Positions 16,675 through 26,946 of a stretch of 64,000 bases of DNA are shown one piece after another. A model generated the notes under the pieces. It saw only the letters and a program-made list of their open reading frames with translations, was not told the DNA's origin and did not search any database. Each line of letters opens with the position of its first letter. The stretch's first letter is position 1. Source of the stretch: Jeotgalibacillus sp. R-1-5s-1 (GTDB lineage Bacteria; Bacillota; Bacilli; Bacillales; Jeotgalibacillaceae); contig NZ_SORW01000015.1 of assembly GCF_004405105.1 (NCBI RefSeq), forward strand, positions 1-64,000, written 5' to 3'. The position numbers were made by a program, and so were the translations under genes.

Positions 16675-18484
16675 GATTACGGAAAAATTCTCTGTTCAAG
16701 TTAGCGACAGTAGAAACCAGGGTAGATCTGTCTAAATATCTGTTGGATTTTTCACAGGAAGTTTCAGGCATTAGAAGACAGCTGTGACAGGCAGCTCCGT
16801 TAATATCCTGTAGGTTTTCAAATGAATGTTTTTCAGCACATAATGGATCCCCTGAACAATACTTTGCTGCTGAAAGAGCTCTGGCCAGTATGGATTCAAA
16901 ATTATGAGTTTTGCCCAACTCTACTAACCCACCCAGACTTCCTTCTGAATCTACTGTTGCTGTATATACAAGGATTCCAGCCATGCCTTTTTCCGGATTC
17001 GAATATATTCTTTCTTTAAGAGCGGAAGAAGAATAGCCCGAATGTAAACAAAGCTCTCTCATAAGAGCGTGTGATAATGTATGTAATAACACATATCTGA
17101 TCCCCGGGAAGGGCGGGATACCCTCTTCAGGAACATTTCGCTCTTTAAATTGATTAATATGAGCATTTTTCAGTTCAGAATCAAGTGGGGAGTTTTCAGA
17201 TTCCCATTTTTTTAATACTGTTTCATTTAAAGAAATAAATACTCCTTCTCCGAAGCTCTCTACACCCGGCAACCAGTCCAGATTTGTATCAGCAATATGA
17301 GCAATTTTCATTTGATTATTTTCGGTATCGGAAGCCTGTTCACCTGATAAACGCATGGTCGCGTCCGGTACCGGTTGTATTCTTGTGAAGCCTTTAAGAA
17401 CCATTACCTCTTTTAGTCTTTTTACCCGCACTAATTTGGATAGTAGCCCGGAAAATTTTTGAGGTGTCTCCTGAATTTCCAATTCAAAATCTCTTGCGTC
17501 AATTGGGCTGCTCCCGGATTGAATCATTTCCCATTCAGGAAACAGCAGATCTTCTTCTGAAGAATCACCATTCAAAAGTTTTTGCGCACTTATCCAGAGT
17601 TTTTCAGGGTCATAATGCTTCAAATTCTTGTTATATTTTACTGCAGTTTTAAATTCATTGAAATCGTTAAGCAATTCTTCATTATCAAAGTCAATTTCTT
17701 TACTGACTAAATCTTCGAAAGGGTCATCAGAATTATATGGAATTACTATAGAACTTTCAATAATAGGGAAATAAAGGTTGGAAGCACCTCTCATTAATAC
17801 TTTTCTATCCGCTTCACATGCTTCCTCATCTCTATTATGAGCACCTAACCATGGTCTTCGGCCTGAACATTTTGGTAGAGCTTTCTCATTGAAAGCGTCA
17901 TTCATACTCTTTTTAACCTCACAAGTTGTACATGTAACAATTAAATCTTTCAGAGATCCGCTGGTCCCTGAATCTTCAAGGTAAAGTCTGCACTTAGAAG
18001 GATCATACTTGTTACCTTTATTGTGTACATAAAAGCCCCACGGAAAATCGTCAATGTGACCGTTTTTACAAGCTGTCAAGAAACGGACAGGGTGAGTTTT
18101 TATTTTTTCGCAGGAGGGCTTACCTTCAAGATGACGGTTCTGACAATAAAGGACACCTTCTATTTCAGTAAATACATTACCTCCTGAACCCAGTCTTCTG
18201 CAATTTGGACAAACATGAAACTCGGGAAACCTGTAAGCTGGAAGAGTTCCTATTCCTTTTGAATCAGTTGTTACAGGTATGGATTTTATTTTATTAATTC
18301 TGAGTTTTCTCTTCAGTCGGTCTTCTTCAATATCAAATGAATATTTAAGAGTAGTGTAATCTTCCCATTTATTAATACCCCCCATAATAACTGAGAAATC
18401 AGGTAAGTCTACAATGGAACCTGGTCCAAAAGTAGTTATAAACTGGCTGGGTCTTACTTTTCCAACTTCCTTTTTCAAAGTCAA
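16667..18484 (-). CDS. drmB: DrmB, DUF1998-domain protein of DISARM
   Basis: The 605-residue protein carries the DUF1998 helicase-associated domain in its C-terminal third (ILVYTATVDSEGSLGGLVEL). A cysteine cluster follows (CSGDPLC, then ACHSCLLMPETSC). N-terminal zinc-binding pairs (CPNC near residue 95, then C residues around 115-125) are also visible. DrmB partners DrmA; the DrmAB complex binds DNA and is thought to be autoinhibited until it meets a free 5' end. The gene appears to start at TTG in a TTGA overlap with the drmA stop, preceded by AAGGAGGGA, so the two are translationally coupled. Confidence 0.9.
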   Translation of the reverse strand: MTLKKEVGKVRPSQFITTFGPGSIVDLPDFSVIMGGINKWEDYTTLKYSFDIEEDRLKRKLRINKIKSIPVTTDSKGIGTLPAYRFPEFHVCPNCRRLGSGGNVFTEIEGVLYCQNRHLEGKPSCEKIKTHPVRFLTACKNGHIDDFPWGFYVHNKGNKYDPSKCRLYLEDSGTSGSLKDLIVTCTTCEVKKSMNDAFNEKALPKCSGRRPWLGAHNRDEEACEADRKVLMRGASNLYFPIIESSIVIPYNSDDPFEDLVSKEIDFDNEELLNDFNEFKTAVKYNKNLKHYDPEKLWISAQKLLNGDSSEEDLLFPEWEMIQSGSSPIDARDFELEIQETPQKFSGLLSKLVRVKRLKEVMVLKGFTRIQPVPDATMRLSGEQASDTENNQMKIAHIADTNLDWLPGVESFGEGVFISLNETVLKKWESENSPLDSELKNAHINQFKERNVPEEGIPPFPGIRYVLLHTLSHALMRELCLHSGYSSSALKERIYSNPEKGMAGILVYTATVDSEGSLGGLVELGKTHNFESILARALSAAKYCSGDPLCAEKHSFENLQDINGAACHSCLLMPETSCEKSNRYLDRSTLVSTVANLNREFFRNHE

Positions 18485-21400
18485 TCCCTCCTTAAGTAGA
18501 TTCCTGCGGTTGCTTCTACATCTCTCATGGAATTAGGTGTTTTAAATACCCCATTTTCCTTCATTCCCAAAGGATAAAGAAGATTGGATATGTCTTTTTT
18601 TCTATTGCGGCTATAGACAAGCTGGCTTAATTCGATAGCTTCCTCCCATTGTTGGAATAGACTATTCAAGTGATTTTCCACCTCTTGTGGAGAAGCTTTC
18701 ATTTCTTTTGCCCGATCAATTAAAACTTTTTGTATATCTTCTCTGATCTTTTCATTTTCACTTAAATTCCCTGGAGCATTTGCCTTTGTCATCTCCGGAA
18801 ATCCCAGCCTTGCCATTGATACGAGCGCTCCTGCCAGACCTCTGTCCCGGGCCCGTGATGCAAACGGTGTAACACTGATAGGTTCAACGTATCTGTAAAT
18901 AGCAGAATGATAAGCAAAGTATTCTTCATAATGAGAGATATCTCTTGGGCGGATCCAGTTATAAATGGTAAAGACCAATCCTGGAAACTCACGTCCAACA
19001 CGGCTTGTCGATTGAATATACTCAGCAGTTGTCTTAGGCTGTCCATTGACTACCATTAAACCTAACCTTGATACATCTACGCCTACAGAAATCATATTGC
19101 TTGCAAGCAGCACATCAATGGGTTTGTTTTTTTCTCCTTTATAAAAAGGTTCTTCAAGTCTTTTTAATATTTTTGGGATGTCAGATGAGTTAATACGGCT
19201 CGTTAATTCCGGCACATTTCTTTCATAATCTCTTATTTTATATTTATAAAGAGATTCTTCCGTCTCGTTTTGATTTTCCAGTGTTTTCATCCTGCTTGGT
19301 ACATCATCTTCAATAAGACGCACAGCTCCTCCCAGTTCCCGTAAGCTATTAAAATAGCCTACAAGCGTCTGGTAGGGATCCAGTGACTCTGAAGAATATT
19401 TTTTTTGCATTGCGGTGGTGCTGGCTAATTGATTAGCGTAGACTCTCAATAGAGAGGTCTTCATACTTCTTCCGGGAGGGAATATTCCTACATATAGTCT
19501 CCCAGGGTACTCGTCTAATGCTCTCTGCTTTGCAAAAAATGAGTCTTTATGTGATAGACCGGGACTTGGAAAGATACTTGCTTTCCTCGTGAATAATCCT
19601 TCGATTTGTTTATCTGCATTTCTGATTGTAGCGGTTGAAGCAACAATTTTTGGACCTGTCATAGTGCCATTAATATCAACTGACGCAAGATAATCAATTG
19701 CAGTTTCGTAGAGCCCCACCATCGTTCCGAGAGGACCTGAAATTAAATGTAATTCATCCTGTATGATCAATTCAGGCGGATATAGATTTGCAGCATCATT
19801 AATTGTTAACCCTTGGCTTTTAGTAACGTGAGAGACAAATTTTCTTTCATCAGAGGTCTCCCCGTTAGAAATAAAACCCCACCCGTTTTTTTCACCTTTT
19901 ACTTTTCCAAATAAATTCTGGACCTCAGGCTTCCATGGCATACGGGCAAATTTATCAACTGTTCCGATCAGCATATCCGGAAGCAAGCGGTAAATCTCTT
20001 CATCCGTCATAAGCACTGGAATACCTTCTTTTGATGATGAAGGATGATATTGACATTCTTTGTTGCTGCAATGAATAATAATCCGACGGGATGGTTTGTT
20101 AGCTTTATAAGTTTTAAGAAAAACTTTCGACTTCTCTTTATCATCTTCATCAATTAGCGGTTCTCCACACCATGGACAGGACACAAGTTGGACCGGTGTA
20201 CCTTTCGACGAATCAAAGTCTAAAGGTCTTTTATGAATAATAGCATCCTTTATTGAAGCAACCGTCTTTTCAGCATCATCAAAGTTATTGGGAACACTGC
20301 TTTCCCCCACCCATAATCCAATACGGAATGGACGGTCTCCAAACATTTCAGGGTTTTCCAGTCTGATTGTTTCACATGCGCAAATCATCGATGCAGCTCT
20401 TTGAAACTGTTGGATCGTAAGCAGGCGAAGAGTGTACCTCATTATTACGGCTATTCCGGCATCATTCCGGTATCCCTGTGTTTTTCTCATTCTGCGGAAA
20501 GCAAGTGTAAATGCTGCAAGACCCAGGTAGGCTTCAGTTTTTCCGCCTCCAGTGGGAAACCACAATAAATCTGCGATTTTTCGATCCGGTGATTCCGGAT
20601 CTGTAAGTCCCTCCAGATTTTGCAGAATAAATGCAACCTGAAAAGGTCTCCACTTTGCTTCAATCTCTTCCGTTTTTTTGCCGGTTCTCGCTGCAACAGA
20701 TTGTTTACGCTGAAGGGCCATTGCTCTGTTAGCAAAACAGAATGAATTGAAGTAGACTGTATTGTTTTTTGAATTTATAAGTTCCAAGCCACGTCGCATT
20801 CTGTTTAATGATGCCTGGCAATTATTCATGTGCTTTTCTGCTGTCTCTTTATGAGTCTCTACTTTTATATCTGATATTTCTTCAATCCTTTTATTTATCC
20901 ATACCTGATATTCATCGCAAAGTGGAGTAAGAGCTTCTTTAATTTCTTCCCCGTTTTTCATTTTTGATAACTCTACCATGTCCAGAGTCCCCCCTTTATC
21001 CCAATCAGGAGGAATTACCATTGGAATCTCGTAAGCGGGAATCACATGTGTTTCAAGAGCGCCTGCTCTTTTTTTGTCAGGGGAAATATCTGCCCAGTGC
21101 ACAGAGATACTATGCCCTACAGCAAATACAGACTCATCTCTATAGAGCAAGTCGTTGGTTTTTGTATCTTCATCTTTATAATTTTCATCATTATTTGAAA
21201 AAGCCTGCCTGACTACAAAAGGCAGGTTGTTTAAACCTGTCAGCCTGATTTTTGGTTGAAATAAACATTTGTTATCTATTTTATGTTCATCAGTTTCCTG
21301 TAAGTAGCGGTTTACGAGAAACAGACTTACTGCATATGTATCCCCATAGGGTCTGGATAACCATTCAATTCTTATTGATTTATTATCAGGAAACATCAGA

Positions 21401-21822
21401 CTGTTTTTTTTTCCTGTTTTTTTAGAGAAATCAATAGTAGTGTCAGAAAGAGAGTGCTGAACACGCTTCCAATGTTCATCCTCACCATTTTCTTCATACA
21501 TACCGCAATCAACATTTATATTCACACTGGAGTTATTTTTATCAATCAGAAATGAAATGCCGACAGCGGAAGGATTCATCGCTTTAGCAAGTGGTGAAAG
21601 AGATTCCATATTTTCCTGGTTCGTATGTTTACCTTCAGAACTGTTTGTTTCATTCTCTTCTGCAGCCAGAGAAGAATTTATAGGCCAAAGTATGCCTGTT
21701 AAATATTTTTGCAGCGGTTTTCCTTTAATGATTTCATCAATTGATTCGGGCCCTATCAGGTCCTTTTTCAATCTGTCTAACATCTCATTTCTTACATCGA
21801 GAAATTCTCTTTTCGTCATCAT
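18481..21822 (-). CDS. drmA: DrmA, SF2 helicase of DISARM
   Basis: The protein is about 1,113 residues from the ATG at 21822 (GGAGGA 5 bases upstream). A longer in-frame extension to 21900 lacks a ribosome site. It has Walker A FPTGGGKTEAYLGL (from residue 422), a DELH box at 689-692, a STATIRN motif III, and motif V-VI ASNMISVGVDVSR and IQSTSRVGREFPGL. A CPWCGEPL zinc knuckle lies between the lobes. These features match DrmA, the DNA translocase present in every DISARM system. It leads the drmA-drmB-drmC operon. Confidence 0.92.
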   Translation of the reverse strand: MMTKREFLDVRNEMLDRLKKDLIGPESIDEIIKGKPLQKYLTGILWPINSSLAAEENETNSSEGKHTNQENMESLSPLAKAMNPSAVGISFLIDKNNSSVNINVDCGMYEENGEDEHWKRVQHSLSDTTIDFSKKTGKKNSLMFPDNKSIRIEWLSRPYGDTYAVSLFLVNRYLQETDEHKIDNKCLFQPKIRLTGLNNLPFVVRQAFSNNDENYKDEDTKTNDLLYRDESVFAVGHSISVHWADISPDKKRAGALETHVIPAYEIPMVIPPDWDKGGTLDMVELSKMKNGEEIKEALTPLCDEYQVWINKRIEEISDIKVETHKETAEKHMNNCQASLNRMRRGLELINSKNNTVYFNSFCFANRAMALQRKQSVAARTGKKTEEIEAKWRPFQVAFILQNLEGLTDPESPDRKIADLLWFPTGGGKTEAYLGLAAFTLAFRRMRKTQGYRNDAGIAVIMRYTLRLLTIQQFQRAASMICACETIRLENPEMFGDRPFRIGLWVGESSVPNNFDDAEKTVASIKDAIIHKRPLDFDSSKGTPVQLVSCPWCGEPLIDEDDKEKSKVFLKTYKANKPSRRIIIHCSNKECQYHPSSSKEGIPVLMTDEEIYRLLPDMLIGTVDKFARMPWKPEVQNLFGKVKGEKNGWGFISNGETSDERKFVSHVTKSQGLTINDAANLYPPELIIQDELHLISGPLGTMVGLYETAIDYLASVDINGTMTGPKIVASTATIRNADKQIEGLFTRKASIFPSPGLSHKDSFFAKQRALDEYPGRLYVGIFPPGRSMKTSLLRVYANQLASTTAMQKKYSSESLDPYQTLVGYFNSLRELGGAVRLIEDDVPSRMKTLENQNETEESLYKYKIRDYERNVPELTSRINSSDIPKILKRLEEPFYKGEKNKPIDVLLASNMISVGVDVSRLGLMVVNGQPKTTAEYIQSTSRVGREFPGLVFTIYNWIRPRDISHYEEYFAYHSAIYRYVEPISVTPFASRARDRGLAGALVSMARLGFPEMTKANAPGNLSENEKIREDIQKVLIDRAKEMKASPQEVENHLNSLFQQWEEAIELSQLVYSRNRKKDISNLLYPLGMKENGVFKTPNSMRDVEATAGIYLRRD

Positions 21823-21948
21823 GTTTCTCCTCCGCTCTATAATAAGCTCTATAAATATTAAATCATGAAAAATTGAAGTGTACCAGTAAATTGGAAACAA
21901 TGTTAAAATAAATCTAACTACCCAGATTAATTTCTGAAAGGTGATAAT
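21823..21948. promoter_or_regulatory. Divergent promoter region between drmA and the UvrD pair
   Basis: This 126-base AT-rich gap separates the minus-strand drmABC unit from the plus-strand helicase unit and must hold start signals for both. No dyad operator stands out. Confidence 0.5.
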
Positions 21949-23793
21949 ATGGATATAATTTTAGATAAATTGAATGAAGAACAGTATGAATCTGCAGTCT
22001 CGGAAGCTAACTATCTTCAGATTAGTGCAGGACCTGGAACCGGGAAAACATCTACATTGGCTGCAAGGATTTTTTATAAGCAATTTTCGGAGGGACTTAA
22101 CCCTGATGAATTGATTGCAATTTCCTTTTCAAGATCTGCAAAGGAGCAATTAATTCACAAAATGCAGGAATACACAGATTTAATGGGGTATGGAAGTATT
22201 ATTGATATTATGACTTTCCACAGTTTGGCTCACCGTATAATCAGGTATGGGGTTTTCACTGGAGAAACAGAATTCAGAGACGGATTCAGAGTGGTCAATA
22301 CAGAAGATTACTATAAAATTAACCCTGAAATTATTAAAGATTTATGTAAAGAATATGCCAGTCGTGAATTGGCAGCACAGGCCCTGGCAAAATGCCTTAA
22401 TTTACTGAGACAGGGCAGTCATTTGGAAAATGATGTATTGATTCACTGGTCAGCAATTAAACCCGGAAAAGTATATAAAATCAATATGGACGCCAGCACA
22501 AGGATAAACATCCATAGTCCAGACATTATTGAATACTGGAAGAGGGTAGAGAGATTATTCAAAATCAGGAACGAACTTGATTATCAGGGGCTTATAACGG
22601 AAGCCGTCAATTTGTTATTAAAGAAAAAAAATACTTACAATATAATAACAGGAGAATTGAAGCATATTTTTGTGGATGAGTATCAGGATACTTCAATTTC
22701 ACAGGAAAATCTACTGGTTGCCTTAGCTGCAGAGAAACAAGATATAACTGTGGTAGGTGATGAGAATCAGACTATTTATACTTTTAATGGTTCTAATTTA
22801 GAAAATATGAAGCGTTTCTTAAAGAGATTTGAGAATATTCCGAATAAAAAATGCAGACAGATCCATCTAAAGCAAAATTACCGTTCTACTAAGAGTTTAA
22901 TTAATCTCTCAAATCATTTATTAGAGAGAGAATTGATTACTCCAACTGATATCACTCCCTATAAAGAAGATTATCAGCCGGTGATAGTGGATACACAATC
23001 AATAGAATTAGCTGCTGTTTATATTGCCAGAGAAATTTATCATTTAAATATAGTAGAAAATGTAGCTTTAACTGATATTTGTGTATTATTCCGAAAGGAT
23101 TCCGAGCACTCGCCTCAACTGGAAAGTTTAAAAAAAGAACTCGATCTTTTAAATATTTCTTATGACGAAAATGCAAGGGAAACAGAAAAAAAAGCCGATG
23201 TGAAGAAAGAGATTTTATCACTCTATGAAAAGTACCCTGATCATGAATTAAGTGAATTACTGGAATTAATAAAAGAAGATAATTTCAGTGAAGAAGCAGC
23301 CATATTTATAAAGGATGCCATAGAGATGGGGGCGAAAGAATCAGAGGAACTGATTGACTATCTTATAGACATGGATGAAAAGCGTTTTACAGATAATGAC
23401 TCTAAAATCAAATTGAGAACTGTTCATTCATCGAAAGGGCAAGAGTATCAGATCGTATTTGTTCTTTATCTGGGGGACCGTCAATTCCCACATGGCAGTA
23501 ATCCGGATGTTGAAGAAGAAAAACGACTTCTATACGTGGCTGTAACACGGGCAATAGATCGGTTATATATTTTAGGAAAGCATGGTGTGCATGCTGAGGA
23601 CTTTCTTGGTAAATGTATCACAGCACCCAATATTAATTATGTGCTTTTTAATACCAGAGTTGAGAAAGAATATTTAGAGGGATATGGTTTAAGTCAAGCC
23701 GATAAAGAGATAATAAGGGAAACTTCAAAGGAACAGGAATATAAAAATGATCAAAACAAAAAAAGACTGACAAAATACATGGAAGAGTGGTGA
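21949..23793 (+). CDS. UvrD/Rep-like SF1 helicase, DISARM-associated
   Basis: The 614-residue SF1A helicase has motif I SAGPGTGKTSTLAAR, motif II FVDEYQDTS, motif III VVGDENQTIYTFNGSN, motif IV LKQNYRST, motif V TVHSSKGQEYQIVF and motif VI YVAVTRAIDRL, all intact. It is slightly shorter than PcrA/UvrD (about 720-740). A charged, Lys-rich tail ends the protein. GAAAGGTGA precedes the ATG. It starts the divergent unit next to drmA and runs straight into a second UvrD-like gene. The position suggests a role within the DISARM-like system rather than housekeeping repair. Confidence 0.85.
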   Translation: MDIILDKLNEEQYESAVSEANYLQISAGPGTGKTSTLAARIFYKQFSEGLNPDELIAISFSRSAKEQLIHKMQEYTDLMGYGSIIDIMTFHSLAHRIIRYGVFTGETEFRDGFRVVNTEDYYKINPEIIKDLCKEYASRELAAQALAKCLNLLRQGSHLENDVLIHWSAIKPGKVYKINMDASTRINIHSPDIIEYWKRVERLFKIRNELDYQGLITEAVNLLLKKKNTYNIITGELKHIFVDEYQDTSISQENLLVALAAEKQDITVVGDENQTIYTFNGSNLENMKRFLKRFENIPNKKCRQIHLKQNYRSTKSLINLSNHLLERELITPTDITPYKEDYQPVIVDTQSIELAAVYIAREIYHLNIVENVALTDICVLFRKDSEHSPQLESLKKELDLLNISYDENARETEKKADVKKEILSLYEKYPDHELSELLELIKEDNFSEEAAIFIKDAIEMGAKESEELIDYLIDMDEKRFTDNDSKIKLRTVHSSKGQEYQIVFVLYLGDRQFPHGSNPDVEEEKRLLYVAVTRAIDRLYILGKHGVHAEDFLGKCITAPNINYVLFNTRVEKEYLEGYGLSQADKEIIRETSKEQEYKNDQNKKRLTKYMEEW

Positions 23794-23798
23794 GGGTA

Positions 23799-25259
23799 AT
23801 GAGAAAAGTTATTCAATCAGGGGAAATCAAATTAACAGAAAAGCAATCCAGTTGTGTCCGATTTAAGCCTGAAGGTTCGCTTCTGGTTAGAGGAATACCG
23901 GGCAGTGGTAAATCTACAATCATTCTGGCGAGAGCTGAGTATCTTTTAGAAAAACATCCGGATGAATCTGTGGTTATACTGACCTATAACCGGACATTAT
24001 GTAATTATGTTAAACAATTATCAAAAAAGAATGGGCAGAACATGCTGGATGCTATTACATTTCATTATTGGGGCCAAACGTTACTCAAAGAAACCGACTA
24101 TCCCCACACCAGATTAATTTTAGGAAAGCAGCGAAACGAAGTTGTCCGATTTGCAAAAAATATTGTTAAAAAAAATAATGATCTCTTGGAATTTCCAAAT
24201 ATGCCAGGGAAACATGAGCAAAGAGAGCTTGAGAGTTTTTTAGCAGATGAAATAGAATGGATAAAAGGTAACAGAATCAGCAGCAGAAAAGAGTATCTTG
24301 ATGTTTCAAGGGCAGGCAGAGGAACTAAGATCAGAGTTACAAAAAAGCATAGAGATTCAATATATGATGTGCTTGAAAAATACAATGAGCTTTTATGGAG
24401 ATATGGAAAATATCAGGGGGTAGATGGAGAGGACCTTGCTAACTTACTTATTGAAAAGGTACATATGATTCCGTTGGATAAACGGCCGGATCATATACTT
24501 GTGGATGAAGCTCAGGATCTTCACACTGTTCAATTACGCGCTATTAAAGAGATAGCCAAAAAGAGTTTAACGATTGGTGCTGATAAAGGTCAGCAAATCT
24601 ACCGGAGAACTTTTACTTGGAAACAGGCCGGAATTGAAGTGGCGGGAAGCCGTAGCAGGTTTCTGGATGAAACTTTCAGATCCACAAGACAAATTATTAG
24701 ACTGGCTAATCAGTTTCAACAGTCAGATGAGTTATATATTAAAGATGAAGAGTATTCGCAGGCAGTAGAACCTGATATAGAAGGATCTGTCCCAAAGGTT
24801 TGTTTTTGTGACAGCAAATCAGATGAACTGAAAAAGATTATAAGATATATAAAAAATATTAGAAGTTCATTTAAAGAAGACACAATAGGAGTTATCGCCA
24901 GAACTAAAGGACAGATTGAAGAATTTGAATCAGCTATATCAGCAGAGGGTATACCGGTATTTAACATTAAAGAGGATGATGCAGATATCATTTCTCCGGG
25001 TGTAAAACTTATCACTTATCATTCATCAAAAGGTTTGGAGTTTGATCATGTCATTGTTACCGGATTGAAAGAAGGAGATCTGCCATATAAAGGTGCCGGT
25101 CCTGGTGAAGATGAGGAAGAGTTCATATCAAGAGAGAGAAAAAAATTCTATGTTGGAATGACAAGGGCAAAAAAGACTTTATATATTACTGCAAGAAGAC
25201 CATATTCATCTTTTATTGCAGAATTAAATGAAAATCTTTACGAGGTTGATAATAAATAA
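23799..25259 (+). CDS. Second UvrD-like helicase, DISARM-associated
   Basis: The protein is about 486 residues from the ATG at 23799; a GTG at 23787 overlapping the upstream gene is an alternative. SF1 motifs are intact: VRGIPGSGKSTIILAR (I), LVDEAQDLHTVQLR (II), GADKGQQIYRR (III), LDETFRSTRQI (IV), TYHSSKGLEFDHVIV (V) and YVGMTRAKKTLY (VI). It is compact, closer to minimal UvrD-like/DUF2075-type helicases than to PcrA, with reduced 1B/2B insertions. It lies 5 bases after its partner, so the pair is probably co-expressed. Confidence 0.85.
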   Translation: MRKVIQSGEIKLTEKQSSCVRFKPEGSLLVRGIPGSGKSTIILARAEYLLEKHPDESVVILTYNRTLCNYVKQLSKKNGQNMLDAITFHYWGQTLLKETDYPHTRLILGKQRNEVVRFAKNIVKKNNDLLEFPNMPGKHEQRELESFLADEIEWIKGNRISSRKEYLDVSRAGRGTKIRVTKKHRDSIYDVLEKYNELLWRYGKYQGVDGEDLANLLIEKVHMIPLDKRPDHILVDEAQDLHTVQLRAIKEIAKKSLTIGADKGQQIYRRTFTWKQAGIEVAGSRSRFLDETFRSTRQIIRLANQFQQSDELYIKDEEYSQAVEPDIEGSVPKVCFCDSKSDELKKIIRYIKNIRSSFKEDTIGVIARTKGQIEEFESAISAEGIPVFNIKEDDADIISPGVKLITYHSSKGLEFDHVIVTGLKEGDLPYKGAGPGEDEEEFISRERKKFYVGMTRAKKTLYITARRPYSSFIAELNENLYEVDNK

Positions 25260-25288
25260 AACACTGGCTGTCAGTGTTTTATTTATTT
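25254..25288 (+). terminator. Terminator of the UvrD pair
   Basis: A 13-bp perfect stem (AAATAAAACACTG / CAGTGTTTTATTT) with a 5-base loop overlaps the stop codon. The T-rich 3' arm serves as the U tract. Confidence 0.85.
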
Positions 25289-25297
25289 CAAGTTTAC

Positions 25298-25332
25298 TTG
25301 TTAATTACTCCTAAATAACCTTATGATATAAT
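25298..25332 (+). promoter_or_regulatory. Predicted SigA-type promoter of the cytosine methyltransferase gene
   Basis: TTGTTA and TATGAT are 18 bases apart, and an overlapping TATAAT lies at 25327-25332, just after the terminator and 34 bases before the ATG. A separate promoter would let protective methylation precede the nuclease functions. Confidence 0.45.
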
Positions 25333-25365
25333 ATCAAAAATAGTTTTTATAAAGGAAGAAGCAGG

Positions 25366-26808
25366 ATGAGGAAAATTAAAATTCTTGATCTATTTGCAGG
25401 TGGTGGTGGTTTTTCTACAGGCTTCCAAATGGCAAAGTTCAAAAATCTGCAGTATGAAGTTATCAAAGCACTTGAAATAAATGAAGAGGCATGTAAGACA
25501 CTTGAGAACCACTTGGGAAAGGAAAAAGTATGTAGTGGGGATATAACCGATCCCGCCATAAAAGATAAACTGGTTGACGAATGTCAGGGTGTAAACGTAA
25601 TTATCGGCGGACCGCCCTGTCAAACATTTTCACTGGCAGGTCCTGCCAGGTCAGGTACTCTCGAAAAGCGTGAGGCATTAAAAAATGATCCGAGAAATAC
25701 TCTTTATAAACATTTTTTTGATGTAGTAAGCAGAATAAAACCGCAATTTGTTGTTTTTGAAAACGTACAGGGAATAACTTCCAAAAAAGTGAAGGAAAAA
25801 GGGTTATCAGAAAAAGATTCACAAGTAATAGAATTAATATGTGATGAGTTGGAATCATTAGGTTATACGACTGAAATAGAAAACAGTTTTACAAAAAGAT
25901 ATCAGATATTGAATTCAGTAGATTTTGAAGTTCCTCAATTTCGAAAAAGAATAATAATAGTGGCAAACCGTCTCGATCTCGTAAACCCGGTACCTGTGAG
26001 AAGTAGTAAAGAAAAGTCAGTAAAAGATGCTATTTATCACTTGCCTTTAAGGTTGCCAATTATAAGCTCTAAAGGGTTACGGAAATTAAAAAACATAGAA
26101 CACATTTTAAAGAACCTGAACTATTGTTTAGAAGTTTTTATGGAGAATTTGAGTAGTTTAGCTGAAAGAGAAAAAGATAAGCAAATAAAAAATAACTTAG
26201 AAAATTTACATCAAATACTTCTACCGGAATACGAAGAATTAAGAAATAAGAAGAGTTACAAATTGCTTGGTTTGGAGAAATTTTTAATTTTATATAATGA
26301 ATCTATCAAAGAGCTTGGTCTTGAACAGAATATAAGTGTATCGGGTTCATTTACAAATCATAGTTCCCGTGCTCATAATTTCAGAGATGTAATCGTTTTT
26401 ATCCTTACACAACCAGGAAGCAACTCCTCCAGATTTATGGATAAAAAATCAGCTGATTATGATAAGTTCTTGTCAGATTTATATCCTTACAGCAGAGATA
26501 AGCACAAAGATACTTATGTAAAACATTCTTGGGATAGACCTTCCAGCACTATTCTGGCTCATATGGAAAAAGACGGTTTGAAATTTATACATCCGGAACA
26601 GCCCAGAACTTATACCCCTTATGAAGCAGCTCTAATTCAGTCTTTTCCTGATAATTATTCTTTCTACGGAGGCAGAAATGCACAGTATCGACAGATTGGT
26701 AATGCAGTACCACCTTTAATGGCTAAAGCTATTGGTCTGGAGATTTTAAAGCTTATTGATACTTATCAATCTGTTTTAAAGGAAGAAAAAGCACTGGCGA
26801 AATTTTAA
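25366..26808 (+). CDS. DNA (cytosine-5)-methyltransferase, DrmMII-like (class 2 DISARM)
   Basis: The 480-residue protein has all core m5C motifs: I (ILDLFAGGGGFSTGF), IV (GGPPCQTFS, catalytic Cys), VI (VVFENVQG), VIII (PQFRKRIIIV), IX and X (YRQIGNAVPPLMAKAI). A variable region of about 150 residues between VIII and IX is the target recognition domain. DrmMII of class 2 DISARM is an m5C enzyme reported to modify CCWGG in B. paralicheniformis. Specificity here cannot be read from sequence. The following vsr gene is consistent with a Dcm-like CCWGG target. Confidence 0.88.
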   Translation: MRKIKILDLFAGGGGFSTGFQMAKFKNLQYEVIKALEINEEACKTLENHLGKEKVCSGDITDPAIKDKLVDECQGVNVIIGGPPCQTFSLAGPARSGTLEKREALKNDPRNTLYKHFFDVVSRIKPQFVVFENVQGITSKKVKEKGLSEKDSQVIELICDELESLGYTTEIENSFTKRYQILNSVDFEVPQFRKRIIIVANRLDLVNPVPVRSSKEKSVKDAIYHLPLRLPIISSKGLRKLKNIEHILKNLNYCLEVFMENLSSLAEREKDKQIKNNLENLHQILLPEYEELRNKKSYKLLGLEKFLILYNESIKELGLEQNISVSGSFTNHSSRAHNFRDVIVFILTQPGSNSSRFMDKKSADYDKFLSDLYPYSRDKHKDTYVKHSWDRPSSTILAHMEKDGLKFIHPEQPRTYTPYEAALIQSFPDNYSFYGGRNAQYRQIGNAVPPLMAKAIGLEILKLIDTYQSVLKEEKALAKF

Positions 26809-26840
26809 TTGTATCTTTTTAGCTGTGTAATAATGTTATG

Positions 26841-26866
26841 GCTCCCTTAAATCAGGGGGCTTTTCT
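26841..26866 (+). terminator. Terminator after the cytosine methyltransferase gene
   Basis: The stem GCTCCCT / AGGGGGC with a 6-base loop is followed by TTTT. Confidence 0.65.
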
Positions 26867-26946
26867 ATTTTTTAGGATATTTAGGATTTTTAATTGATTC
26901 AACTCAAATTTTATCGGGAATATCCAATAAAAAAGGAGTTAAACAT

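Noticed and set aside
25312-25332. Reverse-strand TATCATAAG matching part of the rlmH 3' end, considered as a second SCC-like att site
   Set aside because: Only nine bases match, within a likely -10 promoter region. No neighbouring bases agree.
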